Assembly: GCA_030544235.1 (NCBI GenBank)
Contig: CM060484.1
Span: forward strand, 20,952,031-21,016,030
Origin: Lepturacanthus savala
Taxonomy: Eukaryota; Chordata; Actinopteri; Scombriformes; Trichiuridae
Direction: 5' to 3'
Length of the DNA: 64,000 nucleotides
Made by a program: the position numbers and the translations under genes. Shown here piece by piece: positions 1 through 12,100 of this stretch. The notes under the pieces are model-generated. The model was not told the origin of the DNA and did no database searches. It saw only the letters and a program-made list of their open reading frames with translations. Positions within the stretch are counted from its first letter, which is position 1. Each line of letters starts with the position of its first letter.

Positions 1-3000
1 GAGCCCAGAGTGATTTCAGCTCGGTTCACCAGATAATCTGAGAAGAACCGGAGAGAGAAAAACGATGATGAGACGCAAGTCAGAACTAAAGAAAATAAAT
101 ATAAATTAATTGCAATTTCCTGTTGCATGTAATGACTCATACTGCTACATGTTTTAAAAGTTGTATGGGATGAATGGTTGTAGGGCTGTAACTAATGACT
201 ATTTTGGTAGTAGATTAATCTATTGATAATTGAAACGTTCATTAAAATTGTGTAAAATGTCGATCACTGTTTCCCAAAGCTAAGGATTCAACCTAAAGTG
301 TCTTTTTTTGTCCAGACCAACAATCCACAAGCCAAAGATCATCAGTTTACTATTACAGAAGACTAAAGAAACCAGATAATAATCAGATTTGAAAAGCTAG
401 GACCAGAGAATTTGGATATTTGCTTCTTAAAAACGTAACTTAAATCAATTAATTGATTATCAAAATAGTTGACGTTAATGTAAAAGTTGGTGACTAATTG
501 TTGCAGCTATAGATGGTTGGTTCCTGGTTGTTTTCCTTTGAAAAATACATTTTCCCAGTTTTGATCCTGTGTTATACTGTGTTGTTCATGTATCTCTGTG
601 TCACAACAATTAGTTTTTTTGCTACGCTCTTCTTTACTTTCTTGCACTTCAATCAAATGTAAGCATTTGATTTAAATCCCTCTGGAAACTGAAATGAATT
701 CACTTAGAAATCCAGCTCTAATTTACAGTTTATGGTGCATTTAAGTAGCTATAACGGAATTTCTAAAGAGCTTTCTGATAAGCACTTTTGATTGTTTTAC
801 AGAATAAATACTTAATTGATTGGTTTATTTATTTAATTTATGTGATTATGGAGGTGGGGGTTGGTGTATACCAGGTGAGCTGATACAGCGGACGTGTATG
901 GGGTCGTCCAGTTTGGCCACAGCGTCCAGGATGATGCCCTCAGCCTCCACCACCGCACACTGCAGCAGACCGAACTGCTCGTCCTGCAGCTTCTGGGCCA
1001 GTTCACCTTCACGACAGGCCTACACACACGCACGCACGCACGCAGGCACGCACACACACACACAGTCATTCAGTAAGAACTGTCCAGCCCATTGCAGCCT
1101 CACTACTAGCAGAGCATCAGTCACCTGCTGCTGTATCTGGGCCTGCAGGCCTCCCAGCTCTCTGCAGCTCCTCTGTCTCTCCTGCTCCAGCGAGCTCTGT
1201 TGCAGCTGGGTTTTCTGTCTGAGGGAGTTAAGCTCCGCCTCCTGCTCCCTCGCCGAGCGCAGCAGCGTCTCCCTCTCTGCCTGGAGCCCTGCGATGGTGC
1301 TGCTGAGCTGGCTGCCGCTCTGGGGAACAAAACAACACACGTCAGTGAATTAACAACCGGCGCTTTTGTCTCAAGAGGACGTGTGAGAGGAGAAGAAACA
1401 TTCGTGCCATCTCTTTGCTCTGCAGGGCCATGTTTGCTCGGGACAGTTCAGCCCGGGTGGAATCCAGCTCTCGTCTCAGCCGGTCCAGCTCTAGTTTCTG
1501 CTCCGCGTTGATGGCGAGCTGTAAGGAGGAAACAATATGTATGTATTAATAAAATCAATTATGACTGAAAAAGACAAATATATTTGGATATGAACAGTTG
1601 ATCGAGGCAAAACCAACTTTTGAAGATGTCATCTTGGGCTTCGTAAACAGTGATCAACATTTTGCTGACATTTTATAGACAAATGTCCAATTGATTAATC
1701 AACACAATAAGTAGAGATGAACTGATAATTAATATAATCATTAGTTGCACCTCTAAATTGAAGGTTAGCTGAAATGATTACAAATTAATCTGCAACTATT
1801 TTGATAATTAGCTAATTATTTATGTCAACTTAAGGCTCCAGATTCTTACATAAGACATAAGACTTATTTGTCTTAATGTTGCAGTGATTTTAATATATTT
1901 GGCTTTCAAACTGTTTATGTGACAAAACAAAAAATATATAAATTCACCTTTAAATAGTTAGAATATTTGAGTATTTTAGTTTTAGTTTAGTTTTGATCAC
2001 AATATAAAATAAACACAGGACAACATAAATGGATTGAGAGGATTTAAATAAAAAAATTAATTAAATGTAAATACAGGAGAATTAAAAAAAAATCTCAGCA
2101 CAGCTACAAGGAATCCTATTTCTAATTTAAAATAAAGCAGTGAAAAGTAAAGTTTAAAGCTGCAATTCAAACATGTAAGACTGTTAGAGAAATTAGACAA
2201 TTTAAATATTTTCTGCATGAAAAGTGATGTGTCCTCTTGATGTTTAGTGTTGTGCATGTCTGCCTGCAGCTGGATTAGTGTGAGGTGATTTAACAGCTGG
2301 ATCACAGTCCTCAGACAGTCTCAGCTGGTACCTGCTGCTGCAGCTGAGCTCTCAGAGACTCCAGCTCCCTGTGGATCCGGTCTCTCTCCAGGTCCTGAGA
2401 GGCCTGCTGCTGCTGAGTCTGTTGTCTCAGGGTGAAGAGCTCAGTGTCTTTCTCTCTGCCGACACGCAGCAGCGTGTCTCGCTCCGCCTGCAGAGCCGCC
2501 AGGCTGCTGCTGGCCTGGGCTCCTTCCTGAAGGAAGACAGAGGGACAGGTAAGGTGTAAAGATTTGACATGGAATGGAAAGCAGAAATGAGGGTTTTGTT
2601 GGAGGTTTCTCACCATCTCCTTGTCGTCCAGAGCAGTGTGGAGCAGAGACAGCTCTGCTCGCTGCTCCAGAAGTTCTTTATTCAGACGATCCACCTCCTG
2701 CTGCTGGTTCATCTAACCCAGACACGAGACAGCTGCTCAATATCACACCTTCCTCTAATCAAAACCTCCAGTTTCTATCATTAAAAGTGTTAACATCAAT
2801 GTGTCGAAAGTCAAAGCGATCTCACCGCATTTCTTCTCTCCTGTCGGAGGAGCTCCAGCTCCTTTTCCAGCTGATGTTTGGCCCGGCGCAATTCGTCCTG
2901 GTCTTGTTTAGTAAAGGTCAGCAGCTTCACTGTATCGGCATTCTGCACAAACAACAGTAAATATTTTCCTTTGGATTATGGATTATTGAAGAAAAGAAAT

Positions 3001-3744
3001 GCTTTGTTTTTCCAGAAAGATTTCTAAAGTGTTAACGTTACTTTTCTACCATATGGGACCTTTAAAGGTGTGAAAGAACCATCATACCTTCTTCATGAGG
3101 TCAGCATGACCGGTGACGAGCTCCGCGTGTCTCTCTTTGAGTTGATTAAAGCGAATCTCGGCGGCCTGAGCTCTACCTGTGAACACATGACAGGATTCGG
3201 GTCAGGCCTTGGCGGGGATCAACCTGGTCTGAATGTCTGTGTGTGACACACTTACTGTCTGCTTCCTTGAATCCGATCTGAGCTCCCACGTTGGCGACGT
3301 TAGCGCAGCGCAACGCCTCCACTTCCATCCGCAGGTTTTCGTTCTCCACCATGGCCATCTGTTTGTGGGTCCGCTGCTCCTCCACCTCGGCTGCCAGACG
3401 GTTCACCTGACACTTTAACTCCGTCACACACTTCTGCGCCTGAGCACGGGAACCACAACTTTGACCTCAGTTTAAGAGTTAAAAGGTTTATCATTGCGCT
3501 CCTTCTTTATTCCACATATTCCTTCCTTTCTTACACCGACATTACCCACAATAAAACAGTGCTCTTAACTTGCCAGTAGACATAAGTGAGATCATTATAA
3601 CTTTATGACTTTTCAAACTTGTTTATAAAAGCTTTTACTTATACTCCCAACACCTGAAAACACATGAGTAGAATTGGTAGTCTTCCCCTTTATATTACTA
3701 ATACCGAAATTAAAATGTCCTTCTACTGAACACGAGTAATGATT

Positions 3745-3775
<31 letters not shown>

Positions 3776-6700
3776 CATGTTTCAATGTTCATTCGGACCC
3801 CTGTTTTTTGTTGTCAAAGGAAGGTCAGTTTTCTAGCTTCTCTAACCACCACTGTTTCAGCTGTGCTTACATGATTGCACAAGGGTTTTCCAATCATCCA
3901 TTAATGGAAATGGGCCACTATACACCTATGTAGATATTGCACCAAAAACCAGACATTTGCAGCAATGTATAGAGTGTATTTCTGATTAGTTTAAAGTTAT
4001 CTTCATTGAAAAAAAGTGCTTTTCTTTCAGAAATAAGGACATTTTTAAGTGACCCAAACTTTTGAAAGGTAGTATACTTATGAATAATATTTTCCATTTC
4101 TGCCTAATCTGTTCTGCGAGATGCTTTAAATCTGACTCACTGCACCTTTAAGACACCTTTCACACTGACCTCGGTTTTGATGAGCTGCAGCTCTGGTTTG
4201 AGAACCTCCAGCTCCCTCTTCAGAGTCTCATTTTCCGTCTCCCTCTGCTCCGCTGCAGCATCAGCTGCTGTCATTTGGCTGAGCAGATAATACTGCAGAG
4301 AAATACACAAACTGTTTGACACAATGACGGTCAGATGGTGGAGTGGAGAAGGACCTGACCGCTGTGTGATCGTACCTGTGGCATCTGCGGCGCTTCCCTG
4401 AACTCCGGCTGCAGCTCCACCTCCTCCTCCTCCTCCTGACGCTCCTCGCTGGGCATCACCACGACCGGCTTCTTATACTCAGTCAGGGCTGCGGCACGGA
4501 GGAAGTTGGGAGGACTCTGCAAGATTAAAAAAAAAAGACAAATACAAGTTGATGCTGAAAATGCTTGAAGGTACCGCAAATGTATTAATGAAACAATTAA
4601 GGAAACCTCTGACTCACATCTGGGAGATCTGGGATCTGGATGACGCTTTTAAAGAATTCCATTTCTCTGGCTCTGTCGAAGAATTCTGTGAGGCTGCAGG
4701 AGAAACACAGGAAGAGGTTGTTCCAGAGATAAAATAAATATATAACCTCACAGAATAAATGATAGACACTAAAATTCTATTTAATCCTTGTAAATTCACA
4801 CTTATACTACATATCACTGTTACTTATTTTGAAAAAAAAAGGATTTTGTTGTGTTGGAAAAGACAAAACTGCTCCAACGACATTAATAGAGTTTAGGTCA
4901 ACTTTGATCTTCTATTTGGAAAATGCAGAATGTAAGAAAGACTGTGAAACATATTTTTTTAATAGTATCAACAGTTTGATTAAATGGAAAATGATAATAA
5001 AATATATATATTATAAAAGAAATATGAGGAAAAACAGTCATCGACAGATCTGAGAGCTAAAATTATAATAAGTGAGGATATATATTATAAATACATGAGG
5101 ATATAACAATGTCACCTTGAAAACAGATCACGGAAACGCTCTCTATGTCCGAGAAGAACATCTGGAGCGATGCCTGTGGAGAAGGGAGGATGCAACGAAT
5201 TTAGTGCTTCAACTGACACAGTTGTGTTTGTGTTCATATCAAATGTTCATGTCGCTCACGGCTGTGAAGTTTGAACATCAGGATGACAGAGAAGTGGTAG
5301 AGGAAGCTGCAGTCCAGGATGAGCGGGATCAGAGGCGTCAGTCTGCACTGGCCAGCCGGAGTCGTAGATTTAGCTGCATTGGCATCAAGCTGACGCAGAA
5401 CTTTGGAGAAGAAAAACTCATCGTTAAAGCCAAACTGAAAGTGCTATTCTATATGTGTATTATTGTCAACAAATCCTATGAAATCACATCTACATTACCA
5501 TTCAAAAGTTTGGGGTCACTTAGAAATTTCCTTATTTTTTTAAAGAAAAGCATTTTTTTAATGAAGATAACTTTAAACTAATCAGAAATACACTCTATAC
5601 ATTGCTAATGTGGTAAATGACTATTCTAGTTGCAAATGTCTGTTTTTTGATGCAATATCTACATAGGTGTATAGAGGCCCATTTCCAGCAACTATCACTC
5701 CAGTGTTCTAATGGTACAATGTGTTTGCTCATTGCATCAGAAGGCTAATGGATGATTAGAAAACCCTTGATGCTATTATTATTTTAAATACAAATCATTG
5801 TTTCTGACCTTGTCAATGTCTTAATGATATTTTCTATTCATTTTACAACTCATGGTGGTAAATAAAACGGTGACTTTTCATAGAAAAATCTAAATTGTCT
5901 GCGTGACCTCAAACTTCTTAATGGTAGTGTATCCTGTATCTAATGATACACTAAAATGTCAGAAAATAGTGAAAAATATCTGTTACATCTTCAAATCTCT
6001 GTTTGTATCTGACTAACAGACCAAACCATCTTATTCTTGATTATATCAATAGTTGCTGATTAATCTTCTTGAATAAACTTGCAGCTCTAGAAAGATTTAT
6101 TCCCCACAATAAATAAAGCAGGATATAGGAGAAAGAGTGCAAAACAACAATGAACCTGTTTCAGCCATCTTCAGTCCAGCATCCATATAATCCAACAGTT
6201 CCTGTGTCATATCCAACCTGCAGCATACATTAAAACACTGATTATACACCACGTATTTAATGTGTTTGAGTGGCAGCTGAGCAGAGTAGGAAACCTACAC
6301 TTTGTTCATGTCACTTCCTGCTTCCTTCTCTAAAGTCTCATCTGTGGCCTCCAGGTTTCCTGGAATCACTTTGTGCTGTGGAGGAAGAGGAGGAAGAGGA
6401 GGAGAAGGCTCCATTTGTAATCAAGAGATTGTTTTATGACTTTGAGTTTGTTACAGAAATAGAACAAGAAATGTTTTACCTTTACATGAAATTCCATTTT
6501 GAGGCAGAGGAATTTGGCAGATAAAGCAACAATGTGGCCGTATCGATCGTGTAAATTTCCCTGGAAAGATAATAATAATAATATGAAATTATTTTAAATG
6601 AATTATAGGTAATCAGGAACACTTCTCCTGCACTGACGTCCAGCGACTCACCCAGAGGATGCCCATATCTTTCACGTTGCGGCAGTATCTGTGAGAATCT

Positions 6701-8098
6701 CTAACAGCCTGAAAGCAGAGAAAGAAAGAGCAGATTAAACATCACCAGCAGTCAAGTAGAAGCAAGAAGGTGAAGTGAGGAAATGTGGAAAGTGAGCTCA
6801 CAACTCGGTGTCCATCCCTGAGCACTTTGTGCAGCAGGTAGCAGAACTTCCAGCTGATCATGGAGTTGCTGGACAGAGGCAGGTTGAGGACGTAGGACCA
6901 GAAGGTCGTAGCTCCGCCCTCCTTAAACGTCCCCATGATGATATCTTCACTGCTGTCAAGGACAACTTCAAAACAGACTCAGCTGCGGTGAAAGAAGTAT
7001 TCAGATCCTTCTAACGAGTAAATGTACCATAAAGCTAGAGGTGAAAAGTACATTTACTCAAGTACCCTACTGAAGGACAGTTTTGAGGTACTTGTACTAA
7101 CTTTGATTCTACTTTCTACTTCACTACATTTCAGATTTAAATATTTTTCCTTTTTCTCCAATGGTAATATAAAAAGCTTTTTTTTTTAAATAAAATACAT
7201 GTTAAAGATGAAATATTATTATTATTAATATTATTCTCACATGGTTTAATTTCAATAAATGATCTAATAATTCACAAAAAATCAAATGTTAGAGGAAAAA
7301 TGAAACAGAACAGAACTTTGTTCAGAATCAGAACTTTGTTCATCATTTCAGAACCTCTCACATTTATCTGCTGACCCTTTGGGGGACCTCGACCCCTAGG
7401 TTGGGAACGACTGGAGATAATTGTATATAAAGTAGTTAAATTAGCTTCACCTCCATCAGCTACAACAGTAACATGCTGCTAAACACTGATGTTGCATATT
7501 AATAATTTAATATCATATAAAACATATACCAGAGATAACTTTAACTAAATGTATCTGCTAATAACCTGTTGTGTATTTGTATTTCAGTTAAAGTTGAAGA
7601 CTTCATTACTACTGATACGTAGTCAAGTATAAAGTAACATTCAATGGAAATACACAAGTTCAAACACCTTAAAGTGTAAGAACAGTACTTGAGTGAATGA
7701 GTTTATTGTCTTGTTCAAAGTCTGAATAATCATGTTTAATGATAAAAGGATACTGCGCACATATTTCTCTTTGGGAGGTGTTTCAGCTGACGTCAGAGTT
7801 TTACTGATGTTGTGGAGCTGGAAGAAAAACAATCATCAAAAAAACAGTCAACATCAGGCGGAAACTTATTTTTCCAGATAAAGTTACTTTAATTTCATCC
7901 AAAGGAGAAAACCACTTCAAAACAATTTTACTATCGACGTTTATTCATAGCATGTTGCTGTTTTTTTATTTCCTACTATGAATCCAGATAAAATGAATAA
8001 TCATTCAAATTCCTTACTTGTTGTTTACCGAACTGCTCCTTCTCCGCAGCCAAAGCTTTCTCCGTCTTATTGTCGCTTTTATTCTTCGCTTTGCTCAT
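1..8098 (-). CDS. hip1r: Huntingtin-interacting protein 1-related (HIP1R-type) endocytic adaptor, 3' end outside window
   Basis: Links clathrin coats, phosphoinositide membrane and actin during endocytosis (family knowledge). Coding exons, in transcript order: 8018-8098, 7754-7817, 6802-6944, 6652-6708, 6480-6560, 6299-6375, 6156-6217, 5260-5400, 5116-5173, 4618-4693, 4376-4516, 4170-4292, 3256-3439, 3088-3176, 2826-2942, 2614-2712, 2332-2526, 1408-1518, 1125-1319, 872-1019, and 37 down past base 1. They sum to 2279 nt (about 759 residues) with all phases consistent. Residues about 20-280 are the ANTH domain (TFWSYVLNLPLSSN, WKFCYLLHKVLRDGH, GHRERFRDLF, QIPDLP). PPNFLRAAAL and KPVVVMP follow, then a long coiled coil, then LQDEQFGLLQ and KLDDPIHVRC, diagnostic of HIP1/HIP1R. 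The actin-binding I/LWEQ module lies beyond the edge. The neighbouring ccdc62 favours HIP1R over HIP1. Start: ATG at 8098 with MSKAKNK, unlike the human N-terminus. One intron looks U12-type, one donor is GC, and an exon pair is duplicated. Confidence 0.93.
188..512 (+). repeat. Dispersed repeat A (plus orientation)
   Basis: Copy of a roughly 330-bp teleost repeat recurring many times here. It starts with agggctgtaactaatg, continues with gtgtaaaatgtcgatca, ttttttgtccagaccaac and agatcatcagttta, then ends in an attgttgcagct tail. The outer ends are complementary (ctgcaacta / tagttgcag), as in a MITE. Lies inside a hip1r intron. Confidence 0.6.
1125..2712 (-). repeat. Tandemly duplicated two-exon coiled-coil unit inside hip1r
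   Basis: Exons 2614-2712 plus 2332-2526 and exons 1408-1518 plus 1125-1319 encode the same kind of unit twice. The second exon of each pair is exactly 195 nt and the within-pair introns are 87 and 88 nt. Shared wording includes LQAERDTLLR versus LQAERETLLR and ESLRAQLQQQ versus GGLQAQIQQQ; the first exons both end in a KEM triplet. All boundaries are phase 0, so the duplication keeps the frame. From memory, human HIP1R has one such segment. Confidence 0.75.
3744..3771. repeat. (CA)n microsatellite
   Basis: Uninterrupted CA repeat of about 28 bases in a hip1r intron. Confidence 0.95.
3790..4075 (-). mobile_element. Partial copy of the same Tc1-type element, opposite orientation
   Basis: The right end (tttgaaaggtagta) is the inverted terminal motif. 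Going left, the sequence matches the 5493 copy in reverse (atgtatagagtgtatttctg, ctacacctatgtag-type segment, aatggatgatt) and continues with a segment missing from that copy (gttagagaagctagaaaact on the minus strand). The far end is lost near a (CA)n run. Confidence 0.65.
4088..4150. repeat. 63-bp repeat shared with 14697-14762
   Basis: tattttccatttctgcctaa ... gagatgctttaaatctgact ... gcacctttaa. The second copy reads in the same order and orientation. A likely fragment of an interspersed element. Confidence 0.5.
5493..5929 (+). mobile_element. Non-autonomous Tc1-type element
   Basis: About 437 bp within a hip1r intron, with inverted termini (left cattaccattcaaaagttt, right counterpart ending cttaatggtagtg) flanked by TA. 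No transposase frame. It is the uninterrupted equivalent of the element split at 58308-59779. Confidence 0.75.
6945..7753 (-). other. Probable U12-type (minor spliceosome) intron 2 of hip1r
   Basis: On the minus strand the intron opens with GTATCCTTTT immediately after phase-1 coding sequence, the canonical minor-spliceosome 5' splice site. A GTCCTTGAC branch element (plus-strand 6955-6962 is its core) lies about 11 nt before the acceptor, matching TTCCTTRAY at all but one position. Using the acceptor ...GTGAAG at 6945 restores the ANTH reading frame KEKYVR-N-IIMGT, parallel to KEKHARRIILGT in human HIP1R. The usual-looking CAG acceptors a few bases earlier break the frame. Confidence 0.75.
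7020..7640. repeat. Dispersed repeat B
   Basis: Begins aagtacatttactcaagtac, includes a ctgctgaccctttgggggac / cccctaggttgggaacgact core and a cagctacaacagtaacatgc segment, and ends with agtcaagtataaagtaac. A close second copy is at 45700-46420. Lies within the U12-type intron of hip1r. Confidence 0.6.
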
Positions 8099-9127
8099 GT
8101 TGTCCCGGTTCTTCACATCAACTAAAAGTCAAATGTATGAATCCGCACTGATTCGACTCCAGGTTCTAGCCGCGCTCACGTGAGGCTCCTTTATATGCTT
8201 AACAAAAAGGTGCACGTCCCTAAAAACACCTCGGATCGATTTTCGCTCCAATTAACCAATCATCACCTCGGCTATTTAAAGTAAATCTGAACTCATTCAA
8301 TCATTCATTCAAAGGGAAAAAAGAAGTTTTTCTTGTGCGTAAAATCTGTTTCGGCTGCGTAAAAACGCACGCGTTAAAAAAGATACATTTTTAAAAACTG
8401 CAATAAAACGCGGATGACGTAGTTTTCATATAAACGTTTGATCAAAAAGTAGCGACATGAGATAGCGACTGTTAAAACCTTTAACAGATGACAAAGTTTC
8501 TCTGAGTCACTTCAGGTAAAACTGTAGCAGTGAAACTGGAAAAACAATAGAGAGACAGCAGTTCCCAGCCTGCAGGACTGGTTCCACATCTCATTCACTC
8601 CACACAGAACAGTCTTTACAATCTTATACAGCTTTTAAATACATGTTCACAGAGTAATCAAGCACAGACATAAACATTAGATTCTGGTTATAAAGTATAT
8701 AACAGTTTAACGAACTGACAGTTTGTGTTGTTTATCACTTTATCGTTTAAACTGTATCTGTTCACAAACAGTTTTAGGTCTCATTCATATTTTAAAACTT
8801 GAAACGGACTCCAGAGTAAAATAGCTGAGGACACTGTTGCATAAATACTAAAGTTTCCATGGAAAACATCTGTGAATCCATCCGCATGTCTGGCCGCTGC
8901 TGTGACCTGGGCAGCTGCTGGGTGGAGTTTCACTGGTCTGTTGGACAAAAAAAAAAAAAATGACGCTGTGACATCTTAACACACCCAGAATATAATGAGA
9001 AGTGTTTAACGCCACATCGCCACACCCTGTCTCTGAATAGAAACAGACATGATGCTCCACCTCGTGTGTCAGGGTGCTCGGGTGGTGCTGGTGACAAGGT
9101 GTTGGGCAGTTCTGGGGGTAAAGGGGG
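8099..9127. promoter_or_regulatory. Intergenic: hip1r 5' flank and ccdc62 3' flank
   Basis: The first 250 bases upstream of the hip1r ATG contain an inverted CCAAT-type site near 8255 (accaatca), a CACGTG E-box near 8177 and a GC-richer character than the surroundings, consistent with a promoter. The rest (about 8400-9127) is AT-rich, with no open frame that looks coding. It should include the ccdc62 3' UTR, though I see no clear AATAAA on the minus strand. Confidence 0.4.
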
Positions 9128-12100
9128 TCAGAGGTCACACAGCTGGGAGCAGAGCCGCTGATGTGGACAGAGCTGTGGGGTCTTCAGCGTTTTCTGAAGC
9201 TGCTCCGAACCCGCCACATCCTGCCTGGACTCATCTAACAGCTGCTGCAGAGAACAGCTGGACAGGAGGCCGTCACCCTGGTAACAAGGGAAAGGAAGCC
9301 CTCAGTCATTAAAGGCGAAAGGAATAGTTCTACAATCTGTAGAAATACACTTAAAGTTAACCGCAAGGTTCCTTTTACATGTTTTCTGAAATTAAATTCA
9401 AGCATTTTTAAGCTCCTCCAGCGTCTTATAATCGTTGTATGTACAGAAACAGGTTATAAACAATTACACGATTAATCCTTCAATTTAACAAACAGGAAAG
9501 ATGATATAAGAATAAACAATATGATGGTCGATCTACTGTTGCATTTCAATTCAAAATATTTACTTGCTAAAAATATATATAGTGTTTTTAAGAAGCAGGT
9601 GAAGTTATCTATGCCTTACAAAGCATTTACAAAGTACATTTTTTATCCCTTGAGTCCTGAAAGGCGTTCATTGACTTCACATTTCTGCGAAGGAACAGGA
9701 ACTGGTCTAATTTTTGTCACTTTGTACAGTCCTCCATTGGGACCAGAATGGACCCTATAGCGGGCCGGCTCTGGACCCGAGCCTCATGTTTGAGACCCCT
9801 GTAATAAAGTTTCCAAATGCCACAGCAGACGTGAGAGTGTTATTATTATGTTACTATTTAAAAACATGCGTCACTCAAATATTCCATGTTGGTGTAAACC
9901 GTGTGATCACAAATACTTTTTATTATAAATAATCTCATCTGAAATCCTTTAGGTGCTCTGACATTCTGCAGAAATACATATAATGTTAGATACAGGATTC
10001 CTCTCAGAGAAAATAATCTGTTCTCTGTGACATAGGAACAGTTCCTGTCTTACATCGTTCAGGTGGGCTGCGAGGACTCCCAGGTCCAGGTTTACTGAGG
10101 CCTGCAGACCAGCTGCAGGCAGAGAGGAAGTCTTCCCTCTGATCGATGGCGCTGATCGATTATCTGCACAGTTACAGATCAACTCCTCCTGACTGAGACA
10201 GACAACCAGCAAATTAGACATGTTTCTTGTTCTTACATGAAAGGACGAAGGGAAATACAAACAATGCCTTGTTCAAAACACTGGAGAAAAATAATCTGAT
10301 CTGTGATTGTCTAAAAATATTCACTCTCTTCTTCCCTTTGTTTTCCTCCTCTTGTGCTTTCACTCCCGTTCTTTATTTGTTGCCTCCATCCAGGGCGATG
10401 AGAAGACATTAAAGGAAAAAGCCATTTTGTTTTTTTGTCCTGTTATCAACACATTTCATATATCAACACATAGTGGAGCCAACAACGACCAACAATGAAT
10501 TCACCTGCTAACGTGTGTGTGCATTTATACATTTTTCGTTTTCAAATTTAAATATTATATATTCAATTTGCTTCAATCCATTGGCCAAATTCAGGGACAA
10601 AAATTCAAAGTTACAAAAAAAAGAGGCAAATTTTCAATTTGTATTTTTTATCTTGAAGTTTTAACAAAATATTCCCCACTGTATTTGTACCAACATCCCA
10701 GTAAAGCAATGTCATATATTGTGACTACATTAAACTCACAGAATTACACATCAGGACTGTCTTATTGAATGAGCTTATTGAGGGTGATGTTTTGTTCATT
10801 TGAAGCTCAAATAATAAAAAAAAAACATGTAAGAAACCGTTTGCTGCATCAAAAGCATGAACATGTTTCTCTTGCTCAGTATTCACCTGGCAGGTAAACT
10901 CTGATCACTCCTCTGTCTCAGGGCTTCACGGGCACGTTCCAGGTCACTTCGCTGATTCTCACACACCTGGAAACACGCACATACACACAGAACATAATCA
11001 GACATAATGCTTAGGCATAGTCAAATTTAAAAAGTGTCAATTATACACGGTTCTTGTCATCTCTATGGTTTTGGACATGTAGGCTTCAATTGACGTGACA
11101 GGAATTAAAGCCTTTACATTAGAAATAAAACAAAGTAGTATGATGCAGTGTATTGGGGCCCTGTAAGTCAGTGGAAGCTGCACATACTCAACACCACCAA
11201 AATCAGTAGAGACATGAAAGTAGTTTGACAGTGACCGAAAAGAAACTTGAGGAACATTTAGAGGTATGCTGTCAAACCAGAAAATCTCTGAGGCGGATGC
11301 CGGTGGTGTGAGCAGGAGGAATGAGGAACGGCTTTCTAACAACAGCAGAGCTCTTCTCGGGCCATATCTGGGTCATTATTACTGCCAGTTACTGCCAGTT
11401 ATTATCTTCACGAAACAGAGGGAACATTTTTGTTGGATGTTGGATCTTTTTTTTCCCCTGTTGAGGTTTTCCATATATTCCGGTACCTGTTGTAGGCAGT
11501 GGAGCTCAGACATGGTGCGCTCCTGTTTGGACTGAGCCAGCTCCAGCAGCTCATCTTTCCAGCTGTCTTCTGCCCCTGGTTGGAAAAAAAAAACAGATCA
11601 AATGCTGCACTTATCTCAGCAGGATCAGCTGTTTACATCTCCCGTTGTGAATCTCACAGCTGAGCAGAAATATAATGTGACCGGAAAACAACTTCAAACA
11701 TGAAGTTTTTGCCTGTTTTATATCACTGTCAGTTAAAGGTCCCATATGATAAAAGGCAGATGTTAATAACTGTTTAATTATGAGATCAAACATCTTATCC
11801 CCATTATTCGAATCAGCCAATCAGAGGAGAGGCTCATTAATATTAAAGAAACCAAGACAAAACTACCTGTTCAAGAGAAACGGAGTAGATGATGGGTAAA
11901 CAAAAACCTACAACAACATATCCTGTATTCTAACCAGATAAACATTTGATTATCCTTATTCCATCCTGTACACACAACATCTATTGATTCTGTCTGTTCT
12001 AGAAGTGGGATCCTCCTCTGTTACTCTTCCTGAGATTTCTTCCTCGTATTATGTGAGGGTCTAAGGACAGAGGATGGTGTGTTGATGTTGTACAAACTGT

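Noticed and set aside
5117..5581. Plus-strand frame of 154 codons
   Set aside because: Runs antisense through two hip1r exons and into a Tc1-type element; no protein-like composition.
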